From OMOG01 sp041485845 (GTDB lineage Bacteria; Acidobacteriota; Terriglobia; Bryobacterales; Bryobacteraceae): a DNA stretch of 16,016 nt. Position numbers and translations under genes: made by a program. The notes beneath the pieces were generated by a model. That model was not told the DNA's origin and searched no databases. It was given only the letters and a program-made list of their open reading frames with translations. Of the stretch, positions 6,428 through 13,303 are shown in pieces (the stretch's first letter is position 1; each line of letters begins with the position of its first letter). Where the stretch lies: the NCBI GenBank assembly GCA_041485845.1, contig JBGPKH010000147.1:1-16016 (forward strand). Direction: 5' to 3'.

Positions 6428-7276
6428 GTGATGGTGGATCCAGACCAAAACCCGGAACCGCCCCGGGCGCCCGAGAGCCAGCATCCCGCCTGGCGCCGGG
6501 TTCTGCTGGCGCGCCACGCCAAACGCCCCCACTCCCTCGATTACATCGAGCGCCTGGTGACCGACTTTCAGGAGATTCACGGCGACCGTCTGTTTGGCGA
6601 CGACCCGGCCATCGTCGCCGGGCTGGGGCAATTCGAGGGACGCCCGGTCATGCTGGTGGCCGAGCAGAAGGGAAGGGATACCAAGCAGAAGCTGTTCCGG
6701 AATTTCGGCATGCCCAAGCCCGAAGGGTACCGCAAGGCCCTGCGCGCGATGCAGATGGCCGGCAAGTTCCGGCGCCCGCTCATCACCCTGCTCGATACCC
6801 CAGGCGCCTACCCCGGCATCGACGCTGAGGAGCGCGGCGAAGCCGAAGCCATCGCGCGGAACCTACGCGAAATGGCGCGCCTTCCGATTCCCGTGGTAGT
6901 GGCGTGCATCGGGGAGGGCGGTAGCGGAGGAGCTCTGGCGCTGGGCGTGGGGAATATCGTGCTGATGCTGGAGAACGCCGTGTACTCGGTCATCTCGCCC
7001 GAAAGCTGCGCCGCGATTATCTATCGCGATTCCGCCAAGGCCGAGCAGGCGGCCGCCGCCTTGAAGCTCACCGCCGAAGACTTGAAGGGCCTTGGACTGA
7101 TCGATGATATTGTGCCCGAGCCGGGCGGGGGGGCGCATGAGGACGTCGCGGCAGCCGCGGAATTTCTGCGGCAACATCTGCGCTGCGCCCTCGACAAGCT
7201 GGCAGTTCTCAACGACGAGGAGTTGGTCCGGCACCGTTACGCCAAATTCCGGCAGATGGGGAACTTCTTCGCGTGA
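6428..7276 (+). CDS. accA: Acetyl-CoA carboxylase carboxyltransferase subunit alpha
   Basis: AccA with AccD forms the carboxyltransferase that moves the carboxyl group from biotin-BCCP to acetyl-CoA, giving malonyl-CoA for fatty-acid synthesis. The 282-residue protein shows RPHSLDYIERLVTDFQEIHG, the AccA signature GRDTKQKLFRNFGMPKPEGY, LDTPGAYPGIDAEERGE, and the oxyanion-hole stretch GEGGSGGALA starting at about residue 162. The start is either the GTG at 6428 or the ATG at 6431; no ribosome binding site is visible and the leader is a C-rich duplication. The N-terminus is about 40 residues shorter than in E. coli (319 aa): the usual initial helix (LDFE.PI.EL) is replaced by a Pro/Glu-rich tail. 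accD is not adjacent. Its stop overlaps the start of the next gene. Confidence 0.97.
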   Translation: MMVDPDQNPEPPRAPESQHPAWRRVLLARHAKRPHSLDYIERLVTDFQEIHGDRLFGDDPAIVAGLGQFEGRPVMLVAEQKGRDTKQKLFRNFGMPKPEGYRKALRAMQMAGKFRRPLITLLDTPGAYPGIDAEERGEAEAIARNLREMARLPIPVVVACIGEGGSGGALALGVGNIVLMLENAVYSVISPESCAAIIYRDSAKAEQAAAALKLTAEDLKGLGLIDDIVPEPGGGAHEDVAAAAEFLRQHLRCALDKLAVLNDEELVRHRYAKFRQMGNFFA

Positions 7277-7539
7277 AGAAAACGGTTTGTCTGGCCATCC
7301 TCTTTGTCGCGCTGGTGCTCGGGTACATCGTGATCTCCAGCTTTCGCGGCGGCCGCGCCCGCTGTCAGGTGTGCATGGTATTCAAAGGCCAACGCGACTG
7401 CCGGACCGCCTCCGCTGCAAACCGCCAGGAGGCGCAGCGAACCGCCATCACGAATGCCTGTGCGCAACTTTCGGGCGGCGTCATCGAGACCAATCAGTGC
7501 GAAACCACCCCGCCGGAATCCGTAACGTGGTTGCAATGA
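7273..7539 (+). CDS. Small membrane-anchored cysteine-rich protein, overlapping accA
   Basis: An 88-residue protein starting with GTG in the GTGA that also holds the accA stop, a four-base overlap implying translational coupling. Residues 4-22 form a hydrophobic signal anchor (KKTVCLAILFVALVLGYIVI). The remainder is soluble and carries Cys31, Cys34, Cys43, Cys63 and Cys76, with a CxxC at 31-34. It also has a helical repeat-like stretch (TASAANRQEAQRTAITNACA). The topology puts the cysteines outside the cytoplasmic membrane, where they could form disulphides. I recognise the protein as an accA companion in related genomes, but from memory only. No known function; the CxxC is not in a thioredoxin fold context. 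Confidence 0.78.
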   Translation: MKKTVCLAILFVALVLGYIVISSFRGGRARCQVCMVFKGQRDCRTASAANRQEAQRTAITNACAQLSGGVIETNQCETTPPESVTWLQ

Positions 7540-7656
7540 TGGATGCCGTTAGAAAAGACCGCGACCGAAGGAAGCGGGGCGGTCGAAACTGCTAATTCAG
7601 GCCCTATCCAACCGTCTTCAGTAGAGGTGTGTCCACGGTCAACGGACTTCCGGGTG

Positions 7657-7662
7657 TAAAAT
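7657..7662 (+). promoter_or_regulatory. Possible -10 element TAAAAT upstream of the adaptor gene
   Basis: An AT-rich hexamer in an otherwise GC-rich gap of 192 bases, 70 bases before the adaptor start. No clear -35 is found at the right distance. Nothing else of note was found in 7540-7731. Confidence 0.3.
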
Positions 7663-7714
7663 AAACACTGAACTCCCGGCCAGCCTTCGGCGTCTATTAC
7701 AAGTGAATCGAAAA

Positions 7715-7721
7715 AGGGGAG
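7715..7721 (+). promoter_or_regulatory. Ribosome binding site AGGGGAG for the adaptor gene
   Basis: A strong purine-rich site ten bases before the GTG at 7732, which decides that GTG as the start. Confidence 0.65.
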
Positions 7722-7731
7722 ATTTTGCGTC

Positions 7732-9159
7732 GTGAAGACTAAGTGGAAAGTTATCATTACCGTAACGGCGGTGGTGGTGGCCGGTATCGGCGTGTATGCC
7801 AGCACGGCCTACAGCAAGCGCGGTGTGGTATCCGTGCAGACCGGCAAGGTCGTCCGCGGCGACCTGGCCAGCGTCGTGACCGCCTCCGGCGAAATCAAAC
7901 CCAAGAATTACATCAATATCGGCGCTAACGCCGGCGGCATCATTACGGATCTCCCGGTCAAGGAAGGCGATCACGTCCGCCGTGGCCAGTTGCTGGCCAG
8001 GCTGGAGGATGTCCAGCCGGCGGCCGATGTCCGGTCGTCGGAGGCCGGCCTGGCCTCGGCAGAAGCCGATTCCGGCGCTTCCGAAGCCGGGGTGAAGGCG
8101 GCCGATGAAAACCTCAACACCATGAAGGCGGCCATCGAAAAAGACAAAGCCGACCTGGCGCGCATGAAATCCGATCTCGACCGCGCCGAAACGCTCTATA
8201 ACGAGAAGTTGCTGGCCAAACAGGACTACGATCTACGGAGATTCACCTACGAGGCGCAGCAGGCGACGGTCCGGGAATCGGAAGCCCGCCTCGTCCAGGC
8301 GCGCGCCCAGCGCGAGCAGTATGCCGCGCAACTCCAGTCTTCCCAGAAGCACATCGCGCAGGCTCGCGCCGGGCTGGTTCGCGTGAGCGACATCCTGCAC
8401 AAGCACAGTTCCTTCGCCCCTCTGGATGGTGTGGTGACCAACCTCCCCGTCCGGGTCGGCGAATCGGTCGTGCCCGGTCTCCAGAACCAGACCGGCACTC
8501 TGATCATGACCATTGCCGACATGTCGCTGATCACCGCCGAAGTCAAGGTGGATGAGACCGATATCGTCAATATCAAGCTCAGCCAGCCGGTGGATATCAC
8601 CATCGACGCCATTCCCAACAAGACCTTCAAGGGCCATGTGACCGAAATCGGCAACACGGCGATCCTGCGCTCCTCGGGCGTAGCTGCCAACCAAAGCGCC
8701 ATTTCCAGCCAGGAAGCCAAGGATTTCAAGGTCGTAGTCGCCATGGATAGTCCGCCGGAGGAGGTCCGTCCCGGACTTTCTTGCACCGCGAAGATAACCA
8801 CAGCCACCCGTCAGAACGTCCTTACTATACCGATTCAAGCGCTGACGGTTCGCCAGAAGGGCGATCTGGAGGCGAAACCCGCAGGGACCGGCACGGCCAC
8901 GCAGGCGGCCACCAAGCTCGATCCGGCCGCGGAAAAGGCGAAGAAAGAAGAGATTACCGGCGTATTCGTGGTCAGTGCGGAAAAGGCCGTGTTCCAGAAA
9001 GTGGAGACCGGTATCACCGGAGCGACCGACATCGAAGTAGTTGGCGGTCTCAAGGACGGCGACCAGATAGTGACGGGAACCTACCAGGTGATCCGCACTA
9101 TCAAGAACGAAACTACGGTTAAAGTGGATAATAAGGCTCCGGGACAGCAAAAGACCTAA
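7732..9159 (+). CDS. Periplasmic adaptor (membrane fusion) protein, MacA/HlyD family
   Basis: Adaptors of this family bridge an inner-membrane ABC or RND pump to an outer-membrane channel. The 475-residue protein has an N-terminal membrane anchor (about residues 6-24) and a lipoyl-like half-motif at 51-93 (GEIKPKNYINIGANAGGIIT then VKEGDHVRRGQLLARLED). A long Ala/Glu/Lys-rich coiled-coil hairpin follows (about 95-215), then the second lipoyl half (FAPLDGVVTNLPVRVGESVV) and a beta-barrel region (SLITAEVKVDETDIVNIKLS). An insertion of low complexity (about 385-415: KPAGTGTATQAATKLDPAAE) precedes the membrane-proximal domain. The GTG start is set by a strong ribosome binding site. The ATPase gene follows after 19 bases, which points to a MacAB-type exporter rather than an RND pump. 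Substrate unknown. Confidence 0.93.
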   Translation: MKTKWKVIITVTAVVVAGIGVYASTAYSKRGVVSVQTGKVVRGDLASVVTASGEIKPKNYINIGANAGGIITDLPVKEGDHVRRGQLLARLEDVQPAADVRSSEAGLASAEADSGASEAGVKAADENLNTMKAAIEKDKADLARMKSDLDRAETLYNEKLLAKQDYDLRRFTYEAQQATVRESEARLVQARAQREQYAAQLQSSQKHIAQARAGLVRVSDILHKHSSFAPLDGVVTNLPVRVGESVVPGLQNQTGTLIMTIADMSLITAEVKVDETDIVNIKLSQPVDITIDAIPNKTFKGHVTEIGNTAILRSSGVAANQSAISSQEAKDFKVVVAMDSPPEEVRPGLSCTAKITTATRQNVLTIPIQALTVRQKGDLEAKPAGTGTATQAATKLDPAAEKAKKEEITGVFVVSAEKAVFQKVETGITGATDIEVVGGLKDGDQIVTGTYQVIRTIKNETTVKVDNKAPGQQKT

Positions 9160-9178
9160 TAGAAACGAGAATCATCCG

Positions 9179-9919
9179 ATGGCAGCGGTTGCAGAAAAGG
9201 AACTCATTCAGCGCGGAGAACAACTCAAGCGGGACGGCATCGTCATCCGCACCTACAATCTCTGGAAGACCTACATCATGGGCGACCAGGAGATCAATGC
9301 CGTTTCCGGCGTGGATATCGAAATCAAGCGCGGCGAGTACTGCGCCATCATGGGCCCTTCGGGATCGGGCAAGTCCACGCTCATGAACCTGATCGGCTGT
9401 CTCGATACCCCCACCAGCGGGCAGTACTACATCAACGGAAACCAGGTCAGCGAGATGACCGACGACGAGTTGGCGCGCATCCGGAACAAGGAAATCGGCT
9501 TCGTTTTCCAGACCTTCAACCTGCTTCCGCGGGCCACCTCGCTGCACAACGTCGAACTGCCCTTGATTTATTCGGGGATGGCGTCGGACAAGCGCATCGA
9601 GATGGCCAAGATGGCCATGCGGGCGGTCGATCTCGAAGCGCGCATGTACCACAAACCGAATGAGTTATCCGGCGGACAGCGCCAGCGTGTGGCGGTGGCG
9701 CGGGCCTTGGTGAACAATCCTTCTATCCTACTGGCCGACGAGCCCACGGGCAACCTGGATACCGCCACCGGCAATGAAATCATGGCGCTGTTCGAGCGCC
9801 TCTACCAGCAGGGCAACACCATCATTCTCGTCACCCACGAGCACGATATCGCCATGCACGCCCACCGCATCATCCACATTCGCGACGGGAAGATCGAAAA
9901 AGACGAGCGCATCAAGTAG
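9179..9919 (+). CDS. ABC transporter ATP-binding protein, MacB/LolD type
   Basis: The nucleotide-binding subunit of an ABC exporter of the MacB/LolD/FtsE class. The 246-residue protein has a Walker A (GPSGSGKS, residues 59-66), a Q-loop (FVFQTFNLLPR), the signature LSGGQRQRVAVARAL starting at 163, Walker B ILLADEPTGNLD (183-194) and the switch His220 in LVTHEHD. All catalytic elements are intact. The N-terminus is about 20 residues longer than LolD, with a Lys/Glu-rich lead (MAAVAEKELIQRGEQLKRDG). It sits 19 bases after the adaptor gene and surely shares its transcript. The FtsX/MacB-type permease normally found next is absent: a hairpin and a convergent gene follow at once. Confidence 0.95.
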   Translation: MAAVAEKELIQRGEQLKRDGIVIRTYNLWKTYIMGDQEINAVSGVDIEIKRGEYCAIMGPSGSGKSTLMNLIGCLDTPTSGQYYINGNQVSEMTDDELARIRNKEIGFVFQTFNLLPRATSLHNVELPLIYSGMASDKRIEMAKMAMRAVDLEARMYHKPNELSGGQRQRVAVARALVNNPSILLADEPTGNLDTATGNEIMALFERLYQQGNTIILVTHEHDIAMHAHRIIHIRDGKIEKDERIK

Positions 9920-9930
9920 CGCCGGCGGGT

Positions 9931-9958
9931 GACAGACGACAATAACCGATCGTCTGTC
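9931..9958. terminator. Bidirectional hairpin between convergent genes
   Basis: A perfect 9-bp stem, GACAGACGA paired with TCGTCTGTC, has a 10-base loop and lies in the 45-base gap between the ATPase stop and the stop of the minus-strand operon. No T-run flanks it, but its place between convergent genes suits a shared transcription end or mRNA-end stabiliser. Confidence 0.7.
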
Positions 9959-9964
9959 CTACGT

Positions 9965-10684
9965 TCAGCTCACGACCTTCGCGATCAAGATCAGGAACAT
10001 CGCCTTCTCGGGCCCTTCCATGCTGCTCCGCCCGACGACCAGCTTCTGCCCTTCCTTGGCGGTCACCACATCCGTGGAGATTCCGGTGTCGATGTAGGTG
10101 TTGGGCTTGCCGGCGCCTCCGCTGACCGGAATTCTCAATCCCGCGTGAAGGCCGTCCAACCGAATCATCGATCCATCCGACTCCAGGCTGGCGGAACGAA
10201 CTCGAAATACGGTCAGACGCCCGCCACTGATTTGTCCGCTGGTGTCGGCTCCTACACCCGATCTTGACCTCAACGAGAGCGCGTCCATCAAAAGGTAATT
10301 CTTGAACGGGAAAGTGCTCTTCAGCGTCGCCACCGTACTTTGCAGATCTGCCGGAATAGGGTTCCCCGCCAGGTTGGGCTGATCGCTGGCCACCACGAAA
10401 TAAACCGTCAACTCAATGTCCTTTTGAGCTGCCGCCGGGACATCGAGCTGTTTGACGGCATCCTCGGCGGTGGTCACGCGATTGCGGTTTCCGCTGATGG
10501 CCAGCACCTTCATGCGGTTATCCGTTTTGATGTCCACCCCAAAATCGCGCAGCAGGTTGGCTATAGCCTGCGGGTCCGCGTACTTCACGGTGACCAGCTT
10601 CTGAATACGCTCGTTGGGGTCCTGCGTCGGCTGCGCAGGCAGGGGCGCCGCCACCAGGGCCAGCGCCAGTAAAAGTCGTTTCAT
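9965..10684 (-). CDS. Periplasmic protein with secretin N-domain
   Basis: A 239-residue exported protein (signal peptide about 1-18, MKRLLLALALVAAPLPAQ). Residues about 28-80 (IQKLVTVKYADPQAIANLLR, then MKVLAISGNRNRVTTAEDAV) match the small ring-forming N-domain of type II/III/IV pilus secretins (PF03958-like). In the second half, blocks such as DIELTVYFVVAS, IRLDGLHAGLRIPVSG, and DVVTAKEGQKLVVGRSS are reminiscent of the secretin beta-domain. At this length there is no room for the full membrane-crossing secretin channel. It is the third gene of the sigma/anti-sigma operon: it starts one base after the anti-sigma stop, with a GAGGAG site inside the anti-sigma gene. This placement suggests a sensor or structural partner at the envelope. 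Function unknown. Confidence 0.82.
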   Translation of the reverse strand: MKRLLLALALVAAPLPAQPTQDPNERIQKLVTVKYADPQAIANLLRDFGVDIKTDNRMKVLAISGNRNRVTTAEDAVKQLDVPAAAQKDIELTVYFVVASDQPNLAGNPIPADLQSTVATLKSTFPFKNYLLMDALSLRSRSGVGADTSGQISGGRLTVFRVRSASLESDGSMIRLDGLHAGLRIPVSGGAGKPNTYIDTGISTDVVTAKEGQKLVVGRSSMEGPEKAMFLILIAKVVS

Positions 10685-10685
10685 T

Positions 10686-11213
10686 TCAATAGTCTCCTCT
10701 TCTCTCGGAAATCCAATAAATGACTAAATCCGGGTTGTCGGTAACCAACCGGACCAGTACCGGCTCACTCGGCGCCACGTTGGGACGTGACCGGTGCCGA
10801 GCGCGCCGGGGTTGTTGGTGCGTCGGACCGGGCAGCGCCGGCGGGACCGGAGGGTGTATCACCGCAACTTCTGGCGGCTGCGGCGTCATCCACCGCGCCG
10901 GACGCACTGCGACGGCCACCAGCAGCGCCGCCGCCACCATGGCGAATCCATACACCCACGCCCGCCGCCAGAACGACCGGCGTTCGCGCTCCAGTTGCAC
11001 CAGGACCCGCGACCGGACCGCAGTGAATGCCGCCGCCGCCGGCGCCTCCTGGTGGGCCTCCTGGAGCAACACCAGGCCTTCCTTCAAACCGCTCGCAAAC
11101 AACTGGCATCCGGCGCATTCGGCCAGATGGCTTTCCACTTCGGCCGCCTGGGCCGCCGGCAGGTCGCCCCCGGCGTACAGCGCCAGCCGTTCTTCCCAAT
11201 CCCTGCAATTCAT
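10686..11213 (-). CDS. Anti-sigma factor with zinc-finger (zf-HC2) domain and one membrane helix
   Basis: A 175-residue protein that should hold its ECF sigma factor inactive at the membrane. Its N-terminus has the zinc-binding anti-sigma motif: Cys3 in MNCRDW, then His29, Cys33 and Cys36 in VESHLAECAGC. A helical stretch (about 40-80) leads to a single transmembrane helix at about 85-103 (VYGFAMVAAALLVAVAV). The periplasmic part is Pro- and basic-rich (HPPVPPALPGP, QQPRRARHRSR) and ends in a short ordered segment (VLVRLVTDNPDLVIYWISE). The start ATG overlaps the sigma-factor stop (ATGA) and is preceded by a GGAGG site five bases away, so the two proteins are made together. The signal that releases the sigma factor is not evident from the sequence. 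Confidence 0.9.
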   Translation of the reverse strand: MNCRDWEERLALYAGGDLPAAQAAEVESHLAECAGCQLFASGLKEGLVLLQEAHQEAPAAAAFTAVRSRVLVQLERERRSFWRRAWVYGFAMVAAALLVAVAVRPARWMTPQPPEVAVIHPPVPPALPGPTHQQPRRARHRSRPNVAPSEPVLVRLVTDNPDLVIYWISERRGDY

Positions 11214-11803
11214 ACGTGCCTCCGGAAGTAGCGCTCCACAAACCCCTTCACCTTGACCCGCGCCTTGGAGATCTGCGAGCGCACCGTGGCCTCCGACGAT
11301 CCCAGCACCCGCGCCACCTCTTCGGTGGTAAGCCCTTCCAGATCGCGCAGCACCAGTGCCGCGCGCTCTTTCTCAGACAGCATCCGCAAGCTCATTTGCA
11401 GCACGCGGCGCCGCTCCAGCTCGGCGGTCTGCTGCTGCGGGTCGGCCTCCCCGGACGCCAGCTCCCCTGCGTCTTCCATGGGAACCGACGTACCGGGCCA
11501 CTTCCGCCGCAGATCGTGGCAGGCGTTGACCGTCACGCGGTACAGCCAGCCCGAGATATTCCCCGCCGACTCCACCTTCGCCAGGTTGCGGTACAACTTC
11601 AGGAAGACCTCCTGGGAGGCGTCCTGTGCGTCCGCCAGGCTCCCCAACAGGCGCAGGGCGGTCACCAGGACCAAACGCTCGTGCCGCCGCATGAGCTGCT
11701 CGAACGCCGCCAGATCGCCGGCCTTGGCGGCGGCGATCTCGCTGGAGCGGTCTTCCGGTCCGTCCAGCGGTTGCACTTCGGCGAGGAAGGTCAGGGAGCT
11801 CAT
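11210..11803 (-). CDS. ECF-family RNA polymerase sigma factor
   Basis: A group 4 sigma-70 factor with region 2 (AAFEQLMRRHERLVLVTALR, then DAQDASQEVFLKLYRNL and GWLYRVTVNACHD) and region 4 (LRMLSEKERAALVLRDLEGL, then TEEVARVLGSSEATVRSQIS). From the ATG at 11803 it is 197 residues (MSSLTFLAEVQPLDG...), the normal ECF size. The frame stays open upstream to a GTG at 11938, but that extension would cover the start of the divergent decarboxylase gene and reads like non-coding sequence. The ATG at 11818 is the other candidate start; an AAAGGA lies very close to 11803. The anti-sigma gene overlaps its stop by four bases. Its target promoters, including any autoregulation, cannot be read from this window. 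Confidence 0.93.
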   Translation of the reverse strand: MSSLTFLAEVQPLDGPEDRSSEIAAAKAGDLAAFEQLMRRHERLVLVTALRLLGSLADAQDASQEVFLKLYRNLAKVESAGNISGWLYRVTVNACHDLRRKWPGTSVPMEDAGELASGEADPQQQTAELERRRVLQMSLRMLSEKERAALVLRDLEGLTTEEVARVLGSSEATVRSQISKARVKVKGFVERYFRRHV

Positions 11804-11823
11804 TTCCTTTCTATACATAAGAA

Positions 11824-11853
11824 CTGACAGAACCCCTGAAACGTGTATATGAT
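11824..11853 (+). promoter_or_regulatory. Sigma-70 promoter for the decarboxylase gene, predicted leaderless
   Basis: CTGACA (11824-11829) and TATGAT (11848-11853) each match the consensus in five of six bases and are 18 bases apart. The expected transcription start, six or seven bases past the -10, falls on or next to the GTG at 11860. With no ribosome binding site present, the transcript should be leaderless. Confidence 0.6.
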
Positions 11854-11859
11854 TTTGCT

Positions 11860-13287
11860 GTGCCGGCAAATACTCCCGATGAAATCCGCTCCCTGGGCCG
11901 CGCTGCCCTGGAGCGCGTAGCAGGCTACTACGAGTCACTCGCCGGACGTCCGGTTCTGGTTCCTACCACCTCGGCGGCCATCCGCGAGATCATCGGCGAG
12001 CCCCTGCCCCAGGGCGGCACGGATTTCGAAACGCTCCTCGATACCGTCGACAGCGTGATCTCCCGCTTCAGCCGGCACAGCGCCCATCCGCGCTTCTTCG
12101 GCTACATCTCCTCGCCCGGGACGCCGGTGACCGCGGTCGGCAGCATGCTCGCCGCCGCGCTCAACGTCAACGTCACTTGCTGGCGTTCGGCGCCCTCCGG
12201 GACCGAGATCGAGCACCTGACCATCCAGTGGTTGAAGGAGATGCTGGGCTACCCGGCGGAAGCCGCGGGCCTCTTCACCAGCGGTGGCTCCATGGCCAAC
12301 TTCGCCGCCCTGGCCGCGGCCCGAAGCGCCAAAGCGCCCGCCAACGTGGTGCAGGAAGGGGTCGCCGCGGCGGGCAAGCGGATGTGCGTGTATGTTTCCG
12401 GGGAGGGCCATTTCTCCATCCGCAAAGCGGCCGGGATGCTGGGAATCGGCGAGCGAAACGTCCGCGACGTCCGGACCAACGAGCGCCAGCAAATCGACCT
12501 GGCCGACCTGGAACGGCTCGTCGAGCAGGATCTCGCCGCCGGCCATCTGCCGTTCTGTGTAGTGGCCAACGCCGGAACCACCGCCACGGGCGCCTTTGAC
12601 CCCATCGGCGATGTGGCCGATTTCGCCCGCCGCCGTAACCTGTGGCTGCACGTGGATGCGGCGTACGGCGGCTTCGCCGTGCTCGCCCCCTCCGCGCGCC
12701 ATCTCTTCTCGCACATCGCCGAAGCCGATTCCATCGCGCTCGATCCGCACAAGTGGCTGTACCTGCCCGTGGGAATCGGCTGCGTGCTCTACAAGGACCC
12801 GGCCGCGGCGCGCGCGGCGTTTAGTCACGACGCGGAGTATACCCGCATGATCGGCCTCGAGCGCGACGAAGCCTTCGCATTTTGGGACTACGGTCCCGAG
12901 CTCTCACGGCCCTTTCGCGCCTTCGATCTCTGGCTGCTGATCAAGTACGCCGGCGCCGCACGCCTGGCAGAGGCAATCGAAAGCAACATCGCCTGCGCCC
13001 GGCGCCTGGAGCAACTGGTGAACGCCAGCGAAGATTTCGAGATGCTGGCGCCGGTGGAGCTTTCGATCTTCTGCTTCCGCTACGCCCCCAAGAACTTCGC
13101 CGGCGATCTCAACGCGCTCAACGAGCGCATATTGCTCGAGCTGCAGCGCGGCGGCAGCAGCTACCTGTCGAACGCCAAAGTCCGCGGCCAATTCGCCCTG
13201 CGCGGCTGCGTCCTCAACTACCGCACCACCGAACGCGACATGGAAATTCTGTTGGAGGACGTGCGCGTCGTGGCCTCACGGGTATAA
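11860..13287 (+). CDS. PLP-dependent group II decarboxylase (aromatic amino acid decarboxylase-like)
   Basis: A 475-residue fold-type I enzyme of the group II decarboxylase family (aromatic-L-amino-acid, histidine and glutamate decarboxylases). It uses pyridoxal phosphate to remove the carboxyl group from an amino acid, in the cytoplasm. Visible landmarks are HPRFFGYISSPGTPVTAVGS near residue 75, GLFTSGGSMANFAAL, the stretch VVANAGTTATGAFDPI, the PLP-stacking/binding stretch WLHVDAAYGGFAVL, and the Schiff-base Lys298 in LDPHKWLYLPVGIGC. The C-terminal small domain closes with RGCVLNYRTTERDMEILL. The exact substrate cannot be told from sequence alone. The GTG start at 11860 sits at the predicted transcription start. 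The gene is divergent from the sigma-factor gene, with about 57 bases between starts, and is followed after 16 bases by the kinase gene. Confidence 0.93.
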   Translation: MPANTPDEIRSLGRAALERVAGYYESLAGRPVLVPTTSAAIREIIGEPLPQGGTDFETLLDTVDSVISRFSRHSAHPRFFGYISSPGTPVTAVGSMLAAALNVNVTCWRSAPSGTEIEHLTIQWLKEMLGYPAEAAGLFTSGGSMANFAALAAARSAKAPANVVQEGVAAAGKRMCVYVSGEGHFSIRKAAGMLGIGERNVRDVRTNERQQIDLADLERLVEQDLAAGHLPFCVVANAGTTATGAFDPIGDVADFARRRNLWLHVDAAYGGFAVLAPSARHLFSHIAEADSIALDPHKWLYLPVGIGCVLYKDPAAARAAFSHDAEYTRMIGLERDEAFAFWDYGPELSRPFRAFDLWLLIKYAGAARLAEAIESNIACARRLEQLVNASEDFEMLAPVELSIFCFRYAPKNFAGDLNALNERILLELQRGGSSYLSNAKVRGQFALRGCVLNYRTTERDMEILLEDVRVVASRV

Positions 13288-13288
13288 T
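13283..13288 (+). promoter_or_regulatory. -10 element TATAAT overlapping the decarboxylase stop
   Basis: A perfect TATAAT contains the decarboxylase TAA stop and lies 15 bases before the kinase ATG. Transcription from it would start near 13295, leaving a leader of about nine bases and no ribosome binding site. A good -35 is not visible, so the kinase may be partly read through from the decarboxylase gene. Confidence 0.5.
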
Positions 13289-13303
13289 CAACTGGACACC
13301 AGC

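Noticed and set aside
7566..7590. CGACCG...CGGTCG hairpin after the accA operon
   Set aside because: A six-base stem with a 12-base loop and no T-run is too weak in GC-rich DNA to call a terminator.
11804..11938. N-terminal extension of the sigma factor to the GTG at 11938
   Set aside because: The extra 45 residues overlap the divergent decarboxylase start and promoter and do not resemble sigma region 1/2; the ATG at 11803 gives the normal ECF length.
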